The notes under the pieces were generated by a model. It had not been told where the DNA came from and ran no database searches. It worked only from the letters and a program-made list of their open reading frames with translations. DNA of 64,000 bases, taken from NCBI RefSeq assembly GCF_050942215.1, contig NZ_CP192056.1, forward strand, positions 1,674,001 to 1,738,000. The letters run 5' to 3'. The position numbers and the translations under genes were made by a program. Origin of the DNA: Sphaerimonospora sp050942215. GTDB lineage: Bacteria > Actinomycetota > Actinomycetes > Streptosporangiales > Streptosporangiaceae. This document shows, one piece after another, positions 51,401-59,676 of this stretch (position 1 is its first letter; every line of letters starts with the position of its first letter).

Positions 51401-51998
51401 CCGCCACGTGATCACCTTCCACGACGAGCTGCTCGACGCGATCGGCGTGACCCGGTCGAGGGACCTGCTCCTGCGGCGCAACGGCGCCGAGATCCTGGTC
51501 GCCGGGGCCAAGGTGGCCACCCAGACTCCCGCCATACGGTCGGGCCGGCGGGTGATCTTCACTACGCTGGACGACTCCACCGGCCCGATCGACCTGACGT
51601 TCTTCGAGTCCGTGCAGGCGCACACGGCGGCGACCGTCTTCGGATCGTGGCTGCTGGTCGCGCGTGGCGTGGTCAGGCGCACCGGGGGCAGGGCCGTCTC
51701 GCTGCGTGCCCTGCACTGCTGGAACCTGCTCGACCTCGACCGGATCTGGCGCGATCACGGCATCGACGCGGTGCGCGCCGTGCTCGGCGAGGCGCCCGCC
51801 CCGCCGGATGCGGCGGGCGCGGGCGTCGGCGGCCGGCCCATCGAGTACGGCAACGGCTATCGGCTGTCGCCCTACTCCGACATCGGACCGGTCTCGGGGG
51901 TGCGGGAGGGGCGGTTCCTGCGCCATCCGGAGGAGCCCCAGCGCCGACTCTGGCACGCCAGCTCGGGCAGCTCGGGTCCGGCCCCCTCCGCCCGGTGA
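48453..51998 (+). CDS. dnaE2: Error-prone DNA polymerase DnaE2
   Basis: 1,181 residues. Replicates past lesions and causes SOS mutagenesis. N-terminal PHP domain (1-220; HLHTASAYS, DRDGLYGAIK, GIAPIVGVDL). C-family polymerase core: RGSGAGSLVNHLIGI (about 386-400), PDIDVDVES with the Asp triad (about 424-432), HPCGVLIGN and the FRPGPV loop. Then helix-hairpin-helix (VKGVSEAEVERM) and a C-terminal OB fold (VATQTPAIRSGRRVIFTTLD). No beta-clamp or tau tail beyond the usual. Length and order fit DnaE2 rather than DnaE1. The 3' end overlaps a convergent gene by 127 bp. Confidence 0.93.
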   Translation: MAPFIHLHTASAYSLRYGTAFPDALAGRAAEHGMDMLALTDRDGLYGAIKHVQACHDRGIAPIVGVDLVLSDGHAVHAADRGVHGAARGRRAGPAGHGEPPRVVVLARSDGWAPLCRLVTAAHQAGERGEPYVTPEMVAEHAASTGGGPRLTVLLGPRSDVGRAVAERRDDRARALLEAWRSAVPDVVVEVTDLYGYRDTNTATRMLGLARSMGVPAVLTNEVRHLHAADHQVGDVLDAARRLVPLHPRHVEHPTAHAYLKDGREMARVAVRICGGDLDLAERLLAQTRRVAERCALDPLEIVPLLDAEDPRLHLPEIGEDPVPVLRRRCEDGLNRRGLDRTADARHRLAAELAIIEKKRLSGYFITVADITDVIRSMGVRCAIRGSGAGSLVNHLIGISDVNPLEHGLLMERFLSEGRRGLPDIDVDVESARRLDCYRAILGRYGEAGVACVSMMETYRARSAIRDVGAAMGLPPHEIDAIAKAFPHVRAGQIRAALSDLPELRDSGLNDRSLQTVFRLAERLDGLPRHIALHPCGVLIGNSSLRDHTPVERSMLDFPMSQFDKDDVEAAGLLKLDVLGVRMQSAMACSLREIERVDDRKIDLDAVPRDDRDTYDLIGAGRTLGCFQIESPGQRELVAKLEPRTMHDLIVDISLFRPGPVNSDMVTPYLEARHGFREPDYPHERLREPLRETHGVVVFHEQVLRVIDVMTGCGLSEAEKARRALGTPEGREAVRAWFVPLARENGFAADVVERAWRVLDAFGGFGFCKAHAAAFALPTYQSAWLKRHHAAAFFAGVLTHEPGMYPGRVILDEARRCGVDILPLDVNRSGGTWRVERTAGTGAPARGHAGIGRGYGLRVPFSVVKGVSEAEVERMVAGRPYTSLADFWERARPSRPVAERVVAVGGLDALHGLRPGEPRWRPGELTRRDLIAQVGALDRASGAGTAGQLPMVFAERVAPGELPEMSEAEAVEAELAILGMDVSRHVITFHDELLDAIGVTRSRDLLLRRNGAEILVAGAKVATQTPAIRSGRRVIFTTLDDSTGPIDLTFFESVQAHTAATVFGSWLLVARGVVRRTGGRAVSLRALHCWNLLDLDRIWRDHGIDAVRAVLGEAPAPPDAAGAGVGGRPIEYGNGYRLSPYSDIGPVSGVREGRFLRHPEEPQRRLWHASSGSSGPAPSAR

Positions 51999-52828
51999 CC
52001 GTTCCGTACGGCCCGGCGATAGCTGGACCGATGCGCCGGCGGACGGGTCCGGCCAGGCCGCCCGGGATCGTCCCGGCCCTGCGCCGGGTGGGCCGGGCCG
52101 GCAGCAGGGCTCTCCCCGGATCCGTCGATCTCGCCGTTTCCACCCGTGCCGGTCCGCCGCGTGCCCCCGCCGTCGCGGCCGTCGTCGCCGCTCTCGTGGT
52201 CCTCGTACAGAGAAGTGATCTCGCGTACGGTGGCGGCGCACAGGACGGCGGCGACCACGACCGCGGCCAGTGCGGGCAGGCCGATGCCGGTCAGGTCTCT
52301 CCCCGGCTGCGTGGGCCGGGCGAAGACCAGGCCGAGCGCTCCCAGCCAGCTCAGCCACCAGCAGCCGACCAGTAGCAGCCACCGCGGCCGCTGCGCGCCG
52401 CGTCCCCACGTGGCCCGCAGACCGTTGTCGCGTACGGCATCGCGCCAGGCCAGGTCGGCGAGGATCGGCGGCATCACCAGGTTGACCCCGGGCAGCAGCC
52501 ACGCGGCGGCCAGCGCCGGCGCGGGAATGCCGGGCCGTGCGTGCCGCAACCAGGACAGGTATGCGGATCCGGCCAGTGCCGTGGCCGCCGCGACGGCGAT
52601 TACCAAGACTGCGAAGAAGCTCACGGCTCCGATCAGCCGGCCTGCCTCCGGCGCGTCCGGATCACCGCCGAACGCCGCGAGCTGGGCGGCCAGCCGCCGC
52701 CCCCGTGTCTCCTCAAAGACGGCCAGCGCGGCCATGGACACGGCCTGGGCCGCCAGGCCCGCGTACACACCGGCCGCCGCGCGGCTGAGCCGCGCCGACC
52801 TGTGGACCCCCGAAGAAGTGGACCGCAT
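51872..52828 (-). CDS. DUF4328 membrane protein
   Basis: 318 residues. Five hydrophobic segments within the first 210 residues (YAGLAAQAVSMAALAVF; AVSFFAVLVIAVAAATALAG; PALAAAWLLPGVNLVMPPIL; LLLVGCWWLSWLGALGLVF; LPALAAVVVAAVLCAATV), with the family LRHARPGIPAPALAAAWLLP box. The last 100 residues are Gly/Arg/Pro-rich, disordered, and overlap the dnaE2 3' end on the other strand, so the real tail may be poorly conserved. Function unknown. Confidence 0.75.
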   Translation of the reverse strand: MRSTSSGVHRSARLSRAAAGVYAGLAAQAVSMAALAVFEETRGRRLAAQLAAFGGDPDAPEAGRLIGAVSFFAVLVIAVAAATALAGSAYLSWLRHARPGIPAPALAAAWLLPGVNLVMPPILADLAWRDAVRDNGLRATWGRGAQRPRWLLLVGCWWLSWLGALGLVFARPTQPGRDLTGIGLPALAAVVVAAVLCAATVREITSLYEDHESGDDGRDGGGTRRTGTGGNGEIDGSGESPAAGPAHPAQGRDDPGRPGRTRPPAHRSSYRRAVRNGHRAEGAGPELPELACQSRRWGSSGWRRNRPSRTPETGPMSE

Positions 52829-53054
52829 GTGAATCTCCCCCCGGCATGCGCGTCACTTCCCTCACTCCTATCCCACGGGCGATGTCCCTAATCAGTGCGG
52901 ATCGCGGTCTCGGCGGCGCCGGAACTCCACGTACGGGGGCGTGTCTCTCCGAGGTCACACCTTCGTGGACGTCCTGATCCCATCGAAAGAATGTTCTTCA
53001 CAAAACGGGGTCTTTCCGTACTGTTGTCTCGCTGTCAATGATCGAGGAGGGCGC

Positions 53055-54023
53055 ATGAGCCGCAGGGGCTGGCTGCTGTTCGTGATGATGTGCTTCATCT
53101 GGGGTGTCCCGTACCTCATGATCAAGGTCGCGGTCGAGAGCGTCTCGGTCCCCGTGCTGATCTTCGCCAGAACCGCGGTCGGCGCCGCCGTCCTGCTTCC
53201 GCTGGCGCTGCGCGGCGGGCAGCTGGCCGGGCTGGCCCGCCACTGGCGGCCGCTCGCCGCCTTCGCCGCCATCGAGATCATCCTCCCGTGGTGGCTGCTG
53301 TCGGACGCGGAACGGAGGGTCTCCAGCTCGATGGCGGCCCTGGTCATCGCGGCGGCGCCGATCCTCGCCGTGGTGATCGCCAGGATCATCGGGGACAGCG
53401 ACCGGCTCACCCCCGCCCGCCTGGCGGGCCTGGCGCTGGGCTTCGCCGGGGTCGCCGTGCTGGTCGGCCCCGACCTGCGGGGCGGCGATCCCTGGGCGAT
53501 CGTCGAACTGCTGCTGACGGCGTGCGGGTACGCCACCGCCCCGCTGCTGGCGGCCCGGAAGCTCAAGGACGTGCCGTCACTGCCGATGACGGCCGTCTGC
53601 CTGACCCTCGCGGCCCTGGTCTACGCCCCTGCGGCGGCGCTGACCTGGCCGCAGACCATGCCTCCGGGGCGGGTCCTGGCCGCGCTGGCCGGCCTGGCCC
53701 TGATCTGCACGGCGCTGGCGTTCATCGTGTTCTTCGCGCTCATCCGCGAGGTCGGGCCCACCCGCTCGGTGGTGTTCACCTATATCAACCCCGTCGTCGC
53801 CGTCCTGGCGGGGGTCGTCGTCCTCAGCGAGCCCGTCACACTCAACATGCTCGTCGCCTCCGTGCTGATCGTCGGCGGCTCGGTGATGGCCGCCGGCCGC
53901 GAGCGGCCGGCCGAGGTCGAGACCGTGGCCGATCCGGCCGGGCTGGAGATCGCGGACGATCCGCCGGCCGGGCTGGAGATCGCGGACGATCCGCCCGCCG
54001 GGGTCGTGCCGGAGCCCCACTGA
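53055..54023 (+). CDS. EamA/DMT-family transporter
   Basis: 322 residues from ATG 53055 with SD GAGGAGG; an upstream in-frame start at 52941 adds no family sequence. Ten hydrophobic helices in two EamA repeats (about 5-135 and 145-285), with the usual IWGVPYLMIK and FTYINPVVAVLAGVVVLSEP boxes. Exports small metabolites; substrate unknown. The hydrophilic C-terminus carries a two-fold 10-residue repeat, GLEIADDPPA. Confidence 0.87.
   Translation: MSRRGWLLFVMMCFIWGVPYLMIKVAVESVSVPVLIFARTAVGAAVLLPLALRGGQLAGLARHWRPLAAFAAIEIILPWWLLSDAERRVSSSMAALVIAAAPILAVVIARIIGDSDRLTPARLAGLALGFAGVAVLVGPDLRGGDPWAIVELLLTACGYATAPLLAARKLKDVPSLPMTAVCLTLAALVYAPAAALTWPQTMPPGRVLAALAGLALICTALAFIVFFALIREVGPTRSVVFTYINPVVAVLAGVVVLSEPVTLNMLVASVLIVGGSVMAAGRERPAEVETVADPAGLEIADDPPAGLEIADDPPAGVVPEPH
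53941..54000 (+). repeat. 30-bp tandem duplication inside the EamA gene
   Basis: Two copies (53941-53970, 53971-54000) differ only near the end of the second. Each codes GLEIADDPPA, keeping frame, and the repeat starts again partially (AGLEIADD then AGVV). Confidence 0.85.
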
Positions 54024-54039
54024 GACCCCCACCATCCCC

Positions 54040-54155
54040 GTGATCTTGCGAATGCTCGCACGGTTGCCCGCCGACCTGCCTGTTCCCCATCCGTGATCTT
54101 GCAGAAACTCGCAGACATCCCCGGTGAGCAGGCGAAATACCTTTGGTGATCTTGC
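54040..54155. repeat. Three GTGATCTTGC words at exactly 53-bp spacing
   Basis: GTGATCTTGC at 54040-54049, 54093-54102 and 54146-54155. The first two extend to GTGATCTTGCxxAAxCTCGCA-like similarity; the third does not. The region lies between convergent genes and is followed by five CCGGAG units (54168-54197). Confidence 0.7.
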
Positions 54156-54167
54156 GCTACGACATCA

Positions 54168-54201
<34 letters not shown>

Positions 54202-54208
54202 GAGACGG

Positions 54209-55279
54209 TCAGAAACGCAGGACGGCCCCTATTCCGTCGGGCGACGGGAGATGGTCGACGAACCAGAAGTCGGCGTCCGTCCCGGCGACGGCCCGCGCAA
54301 GCGCGGAGTCGACCCGCTCCTCGAACGGCTCGGCGACCCCCCAGGCCGACAACTCGGCCCGGTCCGTGGACAGCTGCGTCGGCTCCGGCCCCACCCACAT
54401 CGTGGCCGTCGACGACGGGTCGTCGTGCAGCAGCAGCGTACGCACCCGTGCGTCGCGCAGCGCCCGGGCCGTCTCCTGCAGCCCGATCGCGTACGGCCCC
54501 GCCGCATGCGCCTCGAGCAGCGCGGTCCGGCATCGCTCGACCCACGCCGCACACGCACGTTGCACGTCGGCCTCGAAGTTCCGCAGGTCGGCTCCGGCCG
54601 CCCGGCTGCCGTGCTCGGACGTCGTGACCTTCCTGGCGGTGTCCTTGCAGAGACATTCCAGTACGAGCCCGCGCGCTCTCGGGTCGCCGCCCAGCACCAC
54701 GACCTCCGCGGCGGAGCCCTGGGTCTCCTTGTCCACCACCTCGGCGACCGCGACCGCGTTGCGCCGCCAGACCTCCTCGACATCGCGCTCGTAGCGGGTC
54801 TGCGACCAGCCGCCATGCCCGGTCTTCTGGATCGGCCACTCCTCCACGGCCTCCACGGTCTCCGTCCGCCGGGATCCGTTCCTGAAGACGGTCAGTTCCG
54901 CGCCCATGCGATCGGCCAGCACCCGGATGTGCGGCACGGGCTCGCCGCGCTGGGCCAGCAACGGGACCACGTGGGGAAGCGGCGACCAGCGCGCGGTCTG
55001 CCGGCGTGGCGGTGCGGAGAGGGGATGGTGGAACACGATCTCGTCACCCGCAGCGAAGACGACCCGGCCGGGCGCGACCATCCAGGGATCCAGCACCAGT
55101 TCGCCGATCGGATCCAGCACACGTGCCGGGGCCCCGGCAGCCGCGAGCCGGTCCCTGAGCATGGCCCACCGTCGCTGGACCACGTTGGCCTGTCCCTCGT
55201 TCGACCGTTCCGTGTCGAGATAGACAGAGGCGTACGGTCCCGGCCGGTCGTACAGCGGCCGGATGAAGTCGAGTCTCAA
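54209..55279 (-). CDS. Vms1/Rv2629-like (baeRF-type) protein
   Basis: 356 residues from TTG 55279, behind SD AGGAGGGG. N-terminal LDFIRPLYDRPGPYASVYLD is the family opening. Middle domain: EWPIQKTGHGGWSQTRYERD (about 155-175), with the conserved 'GGWSQ.R.QR'-like stretch of eRF1/Vms1 homologues, and VVVLGGDPRARGLV. The C-terminal eRF1_3-like domain has TLLLHDDP. Such actinobacterial proteins are thought to act at stalled or hibernating ribosomes. The downstream half has GADLRNFEAD. A DUF2795 protein gene precedes it by 11 bp. Confidence 0.75.
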   Translation of the reverse strand: MRLDFIRPLYDRPGPYASVYLDTERSNEGQANVVQRRWAMLRDRLAAAGAPARVLDPIGELVLDPWMVAPGRVVFAAGDEIVFHHPLSAPPRRQTARWSPLPHVVPLLAQRGEPVPHIRVLADRMGAELTVFRNGSRRTETVEAVEEWPIQKTGHGGWSQTRYERDVEEVWRRNAVAVAEVVDKETQGSAAEVVVLGGDPRARGLVLECLCKDTARKVTTSEHGSRAAGADLRNFEADVQRACAAWVERCRTALLEAHAAGPYAIGLQETARALRDARVRTLLLHDDPSSTATMWVGPEPTQLSTDRAELSAWGVAEPFEERVDSALARAVAGTDADFWFVDHLPSPDGIGAVLRF

Positions 55280-55290
55280 CGCCCCTCCTG

Positions 55291-55710
55291 TCACCAGCGC
55301 CGACGTTCGATCCCGAGCCCGAGGGCCTCGGCGACCTCGGCGACGTTGTGGAACCTGAAATGCTCGGGCAGCCGGCGTACCGCCTCGATCACAGCGTCCG
55401 GGGCGTTCCTGCCCTCGGCGTGCGCCAGAAGCCTGCTCTGATCGGCCGGGTAGCCGGCGTCGCTCAGCCACTTGGCGAGGTTGCTCCGGCGCTCCACGTC
55501 GACGGGGGTGATCCCGTGGGGCGTTCCGGGCTCGTGCCGCGGCGAGTAGCTCCGGGACTCGAGGTCCTTCTCGGGCACATGAGAGGGCTCGGGTTCCTTC
55601 CACTCCTGCGCATGACTCGAACCCGATCCGCGTACGAGGCCCTCCGTCTCGTGCTTCTGCTCATCGTCGAGGCGTGGACCGTGCTTGGCGCTCCCGCGTT
55701 GGATACTCAT
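55291..55710 (-). CDS. DUF2795-domain protein
   Basis: 139 residues. The first 65 are charged and disordered (SAKHGPRLDDEQKHETEGLV). The DUF2795 domain follows (VERRSNLAKWLSDAGYPADQ ... LRRLPEHFRFHNVAEVAEAL). It is a small helical domain of unknown role, often near stress proteins. It is in one operon with the Vms1/Rv2629-like gene, 11 bp downstream, so a common stress role is plausible. Confidence 0.8.
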   Translation of the reverse strand: MSIQRGSAKHGPRLDDEQKHETEGLVRGSGSSHAQEWKEPEPSHVPEKDLESRSYSPRHEPGTPHGITPVDVERRSNLAKWLSDAGYPADQSRLLAHAEGRNAPDAVIEAVRRLPEHFRFHNVAEVAEALGLGIERRRW

Positions 55711-55963
55711 GACCTCACCTCCCGATTAGGGTCACTGTCGTGCCTCGTACCCGTGGCGACCGCGCCAAACATGGCGTGTGCCCCGGCCGGCGCGCCGCAT
55801 CCGATCCCCGGCGGGCGGTGGGTGCGCACCCGCGGGTCGCGATCGGGAACCACGCCGTCCGGGCGGATGCGAGGCGGACGGCCTCCGCCGGGAGGGTGTC
55901 CTGCGGCAGGCCCTTCCGGTGGGCGGATGCCGTACTGTTCGGGGTGCTAAAGGGGGAGTTTTC

Positions 55964-56023
55964 ATGACAATTGGTAAAGAATTGCTCCACGGTCTGTGCC
56001 GTACGGTCAAGCGGACCCCATGA
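55964..56023 (+). CDS. Possible 19-residue peptide ahead of cbiX
   Basis: ATG 55964 has the strong SD AGGGGGAG at 5 nt. It encodes MTIGKELLHGLCRTVKRTP, a short basic amphipathic peptide, and stops 74 bp before cbiX. Could be a leader peptide or a chance frame; no attenuator hairpin was evident, and no cobalamin riboswitch was recognised here. Confidence 0.35.
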   Translation: MTIGKELLHGLCRTVKRTP

Positions 56024-56097
56024 TTGGGCGCGGAAGGCTATCCTCGCGAGCCGGGACGACGGCTACCCGCAGGTCCAAGGCATGGGAGATCAGGTAG

Positions 56098-57075
56098 ATG
56101 AAACCGCCGCTGCTGCTCATCGGCCATGGCACACACGATGAGACCGGCGTGGCCGAGTTCGGCCGATTCGTTCATCGGCTCCGCTGCCGGCTCGACGGGC
56201 TTCCCGCCGAGGTCAGCGGCGGCTTCATCACGAAGGCGCGCCCGCCGCTCAGCGACTCCATCTCGTCTCTGGTCACCCGGGGTCACCATCATGTGATCGC
56301 GGTGCCGCTGAGCCTCACCGGCGACCGGCACGCCCTCGGCGACATTCCAGGCACGCTGGCGCTGGAGCAGGAGCGGCACCCCACCCTCGAATACGATCTC
56401 GGCCGCCCCCTCGGCCCCGATCCCCGGGTGCTCGAACTGCTCGCGGAACGGCTCGCGGACGCCCGCGCGGAGATGCCGAGGTTCGTGACCGAGGAAGCAC
56501 CGGAGGAGATCACACCGGCCGAGACCGCGGTCGTGCTGGTCGGTCACGGCTCGACAGACCCCGCCGTGAACGCCGAGGTCCACCGGGTGTCCCGGCTCTT
56601 CTGGGAGACCCACGCCGGCGACCTGCTCACGGTGGAGACGGCCTATGTGTCGCACAGCCGTCCCGGCGTGCCCGGTGGTCTGGAGCGGTGCCGCAGGCTC
56701 GGTGCCAAGCGGGTCATCGTCTTGCCCTACGTCCTGTTCGCCGGTGCCGTGCTCGAGCGGATCTGGGCTCAGGCGCTGGCCTACGGCGCCAATCACGAGG
56801 GCCTCGACATCCGGTGCGCCGAGGTGATCGGCGACTGCGAGGGCCTCGCCGACGTCGTCATCGATCGGTACGAGGAGGCGCTCGCCGGGGTCGGCCTGCC
56901 GTCCGCGGACCGCAGGAACGCGTTCGACGAGATCGAAACCGTGCCCGACACTGAGATCGACGCCAAGCTCGACACGGAGATCGGCGCCGGGGCCGGCTCG
57001 AAGATCGACCATGAGATCGAGACGGAGATCCGATCGGAGCCGATGCCTCGGCCCGGCGTCGCCAGCGTCGTCTGA
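56098..57075 (+). CDS. Sirohydrochlorin chelatase, CbiX type
   Basis: 325 residues. Two CbiX-like halves: LLLIGHGTHDETGVAEFGRF (4-23; metal His in GHG) and VVLVGHGSTDPAVNAEVHRV (about 143-162; His likewise), with the second metal His near HHHVIAVPLSLTGDRHA. It inserts Co or Fe into sirohydrochlorin. The last 45 residues are an odd acidic tail of Glu/Asp-Ile repeats (DTEIDAKLDTEIGAG, DHEIETEI). It opens a corrin/siroheme set with cobT and cobA/cysG. Confidence 0.88.
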   Translation: MKPPLLLIGHGTHDETGVAEFGRFVHRLRCRLDGLPAEVSGGFITKARPPLSDSISSLVTRGHHHVIAVPLSLTGDRHALGDIPGTLALEQERHPTLEYDLGRPLGPDPRVLELLAERLADARAEMPRFVTEEAPEEITPAETAVVLVGHGSTDPAVNAEVHRVSRLFWETHAGDLLTVETAYVSHSRPGVPGGLERCRRLGAKRVIVLPYVLFAGAVLERIWAQALAYGANHEGLDIRCAEVIGDCEGLADVVIDRYEEALAGVGLPSADRRNAFDEIETVPDTEIDAKLDTEIGAGAGSKIDHEIETEIRSEPMPRPGVASVV

Positions 57076-57120
57076 GCGGGCCCGGCGGACGGTCGCGCCG
57101 ATCCTGTTCCGCGAACGCGG

Positions 57121-57175
57121 CGAGACCGTGCCGAGCCCGTTCGAGACCGTGCCGAGCCTGTTCGAGACCGTTTTG
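57121..57175. repeat. 21-bp tandem repeat between cbiX and cobT
   Basis: CGAGACCGTGCCGAGCCCGTT (as 57121-57141), one-base variant at 57142-57162 and a partial third copy. It lies in the 124-bp gap and is not coding in either gene's frame. Confidence 0.8.
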
Positions 57176-57199
57176 AGGCCGCGACGAGGAGTATGAGCG

Positions 57200-58288
57200 A
57201 TGACGTCGATCGATGAGACGATCTCGGCCATCCGGCCGATCGACCTGGAGGCGATGGCGGAGGCACGGGCGCACCAGGACCGCCTCACCAAGCCGCGCGG
57301 CTCCCTCGGGGCGCTGGAGGACGTCGCGGTACGGCTGGCCGGCATCGCGGCCGCGTGCCCGCCTCCGCTGCCTGCGCCGGTCGCGCTCGCCATCTTCGCC
57401 GCCGACCACGGGGTGCACGCCCGGGGAGTCTCGCCCTGGCCGCAGGAGGTCACCGCCCAGATGGTGGCCAACTTCACAGCGGGCGGAGCGGTGGCCAACG
57501 CGTTCGCGGCGCAGGTGGGCGCCGCGGTCACCGTCGTGGACGTGGGCGTGGCCGCCGACCTGCCGCCGGCGCCGGGCCTGATCTCCCGCAAGATCGCGTA
57601 CGGCACGGCCGACCTGTCCAGCGGACCCGCGATGACGGCCGAGCAGGTCAGGCAGGCCCTCATGGCCGGGACCGAGGTCGCCCGCGAGCTGGTGGCGGCC
57701 GGTCACCGCTGCCTGATCACCGGTGACATGGGGATCGCGAACACCACCGCCTCGGCCGCCCTGATCTGCGCGTTCGCCGGTCGGGATCCCGAGTCGGCGA
57801 CCGGCCGGGGGACCGGCGTCGACGACGCCACCCACCGGCACAAGATCGAGGTGGTACGGCGGGCGCTGCTGGCCAACGGAATCCCCGCCGCGGCGGCCGG
57901 GCAGGAGGGGGGACCTGAGGCCGCGCTTCGGGTGCTCGCCGCGGTGGGCGGCCTGGAACACGCTGCGATCGCCGGGTTCCTCCTCGGCGCCGCGGCCGAG
58001 CGGGTGCCGGTCATCCTCGACGGGGTGATCGCGGGGTCGGCCGCGCTGGCCGCAGCGGCGCTGGCGCCGGACGTCGTCGGCTACTGCATCGCGGGTCACC
58101 GGTCGGCCGAGCCCGGCCACGCCGCCGCGCTGGCGCACCTCGGCCTGCGTCCCCTGGTGGATCTGGAGCTGCGTCTCGGCGAGGGCACGGGCGGTCTGCT
58201 CGCCCACCCGCTGGTCGCCGCCGCCGCGCGGGTCATGCACGAGGTCGCCACCTTCGACGCGGCCGGTGTGGCGGAGAAGAACGCGTGA
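57200..58288 (+). CDS. cobT: Nicotinate-nucleotide:dimethylbenzimidazole phosphoribosyltransferase
   Basis: 362 residues. Makes alpha-ribazole phosphate for the lower loop of B12. Family boxes: TKPRGSLGALEDVA (near 30-43), FAADHGVHARGVSPWPQEVT, DMGIANTTASAA (about 175-186), GRGTGVDD and catalytic Glu region LELRLGEGTG (about 318, Glu general base). Full length. Lies 124 bp after cbiX and before the methylase gene; same direction. Confidence 0.93.
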   Translation: MTSIDETISAIRPIDLEAMAEARAHQDRLTKPRGSLGALEDVAVRLAGIAAACPPPLPAPVALAIFAADHGVHARGVSPWPQEVTAQMVANFTAGGAVANAFAAQVGAAVTVVDVGVAADLPPAPGLISRKIAYGTADLSSGPAMTAEQVRQALMAGTEVARELVAAGHRCLITGDMGIANTTASAALICAFAGRDPESATGRGTGVDDATHRHKIEVVRRALLANGIPAAAAGQEGGPEAALRVLAAVGGLEHAAIAGFLLGAAAERVPVILDGVIAGSAALAAAALAPDVVGYCIAGHRSAEPGHAAALAHLGLRPLVDLELRLGEGTGGLLAHPLVAAAARVMHEVATFDAAGVAEKNA

Positions 58289-58443
58289 GCCACCATGGAT
58301 CGGGCCCGGACGACGGCGCCGCGGGCGGTGTCGTCGTCCGCTGTGCCGACACGCTCGGGGCCCAACCAGTGGATGCCGTCGCGGCCCGACGGTAGGTTTG
58401 CTTCCTAACAACGCATGCTTGACGGATTGGGGAGACAGGGGTC

Positions 58444-59676
58444 ATGGCGCCCTACCTGCTCGGCCTGCGCCTCGACGGGCGGCGGGTGCTCGTCGTCGGC
58501 GGCGGACATGTCGCCCAGCGGCGGATCCCCGCGATGCTCGCCGCCGGCGCATCGGTGACCCTCGTCTCGCCCAGCGTCACCCCGGCCCTCGATGATCTCA
58601 TCGCGGCCGGCCGGGTGACCTGGGAGTCCCGGCCTTACCAGGTCGGCGACTGCGACGGCGCCTGGCTGGTGCACACCTGCACCGATCAGCGAGATGTGAA
58701 CACGGCGGTCGCCGCCGAGGCGGAGGCGAAACGGATCTGGTGCGTGCGCGCCGACGACAAGGACGCCTCGGCGGCCTGGACGCCGGCCGGCGGACGCGTC
58801 GGCGAGGTGAGCGTGGCCGTGACCGCCGGAGGCGATCCCCGGCGCGCCGCCGGGATCCGCGACGCCGTGGTCGGCGCGCTGCGCGACGGCACGGTCGACG
58901 CCCGCCGCCACCGCACCAAGCCCGTCGGTGTCGCACTGATCGGCGGAGGGCCAGGAGATCCCGGCCTGATCACCGTCAGGGGCCGGCAGCTGCTCGCGCA
59001 GGCCGACGTGGTCGTCGCGGACCGTCTCGCGCCCCGTGCCCTGCTCGACGAGCTGTCGCCCGACGTCGAACTCATCGACGCGGCCAAGGTGCCGTACGGC
59101 CGCTCGCTCTCCCAGGACAAGATCAACGAGGTGCTCGTCGAGCGTGCCCGCGAGGGCAAGTTCGTGGTCAGGTTGAAGGGCGGCGACCCGTTCGTCTTCG
59201 GCCGCGGCGGCGAGGAGGCCATCGCCTGCGCGCGGGCGGGAATCCCGGTGGTCGTGGTGCCCGGGGTCAGCAGCGCGGTGGCGGTCCCCGCTTCGGCGGG
59301 AGTCCCCGTCACCCACCGCGGCGTCAGCCAGGACTTCCACGTGGTCTCGGTGCACGTCCCCCCCGGTGATCCCCGGTCCACGGTCGACTGGCCGGCCCTG
59401 GCGAGGTCGCGAGGGACGCTGGTCCTCCTGATGGCGGTCGAGCGGATCGCGGATATAGCCGACACTCTGCTTAAAGAGGGACGTTCACCGGAAACTCCCG
59501 CGATGGTGGTACAGGACGGTACGCTTCCGACGCAGCGAGCCGTCTCCGCCACGCTGTCGACGGTGGCGGAACGGGTAGCCGCGGTCGGGGTACGGCCACC
59601 GGCGATCGCGATCATCGGCGAGGTCGTCAGAGTCGGCCAGGAGATCGAAATGGTGCGAGCGGAGCGGATCCCGTGA
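58444..59676 (+). CDS. Uroporphyrinogen-III C-methyltransferase with siroheme-synthase N-terminus (CobA/CysG type)
   Basis: 410 residues. N-terminal Rossmann precorrin-2 dehydrogenase-like domain (1-150; VLVVGGGHVAQRRI, LVHTCTDQRDVN). C-terminal SUMT domain (160-405): GVALIGGGPGDPGLITVRG, ADVVVADRLAP, VVRLKGGDPFVFGRGGEEA and PGVSSAVAVPA. It makes precorrin-2/siroheme, the branch point of B12 and siroheme. The GTGA overlap joins it to the GTPase gene, probably a coincidental tight operon. Confidence 0.92.
   Translation: MAPYLLGLRLDGRRVLVVGGGHVAQRRIPAMLAAGASVTLVSPSVTPALDDLIAAGRVTWESRPYQVGDCDGAWLVHTCTDQRDVNTAVAAEAEAKRIWCVRADDKDASAAWTPAGGRVGEVSVAVTAGGDPRRAAGIRDAVVGALRDGTVDARRHRTKPVGVALIGGGPGDPGLITVRGRQLLAQADVVVADRLAPRALLDELSPDVELIDAAKVPYGRSLSQDKINEVLVERAREGKFVVRLKGGDPFVFGRGGEEAIACARAGIPVVVVPGVSSAVAVPASAGVPVTHRGVSQDFHVVSVHVPPGDPRSTVDWPALARSRGTLVLLMAVERIADIADTLLKEGRSPETPAMVVQDGTLPTQRAVSATLSTVAERVAAVGVRPPAIAIIGEVVRVGQEIEMVRAERIP

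Noticed and set aside
54040..54155. Possible CRISPR array
   Set aside because: Only three 10-bp words; spacers are long and partly similar, and no cas genes exist.
55711..56097. Cobalamin riboswitch before cbiX
   Set aside because: A B12-box-like phrase near 56070 was considered, but the conserved core words are not present.
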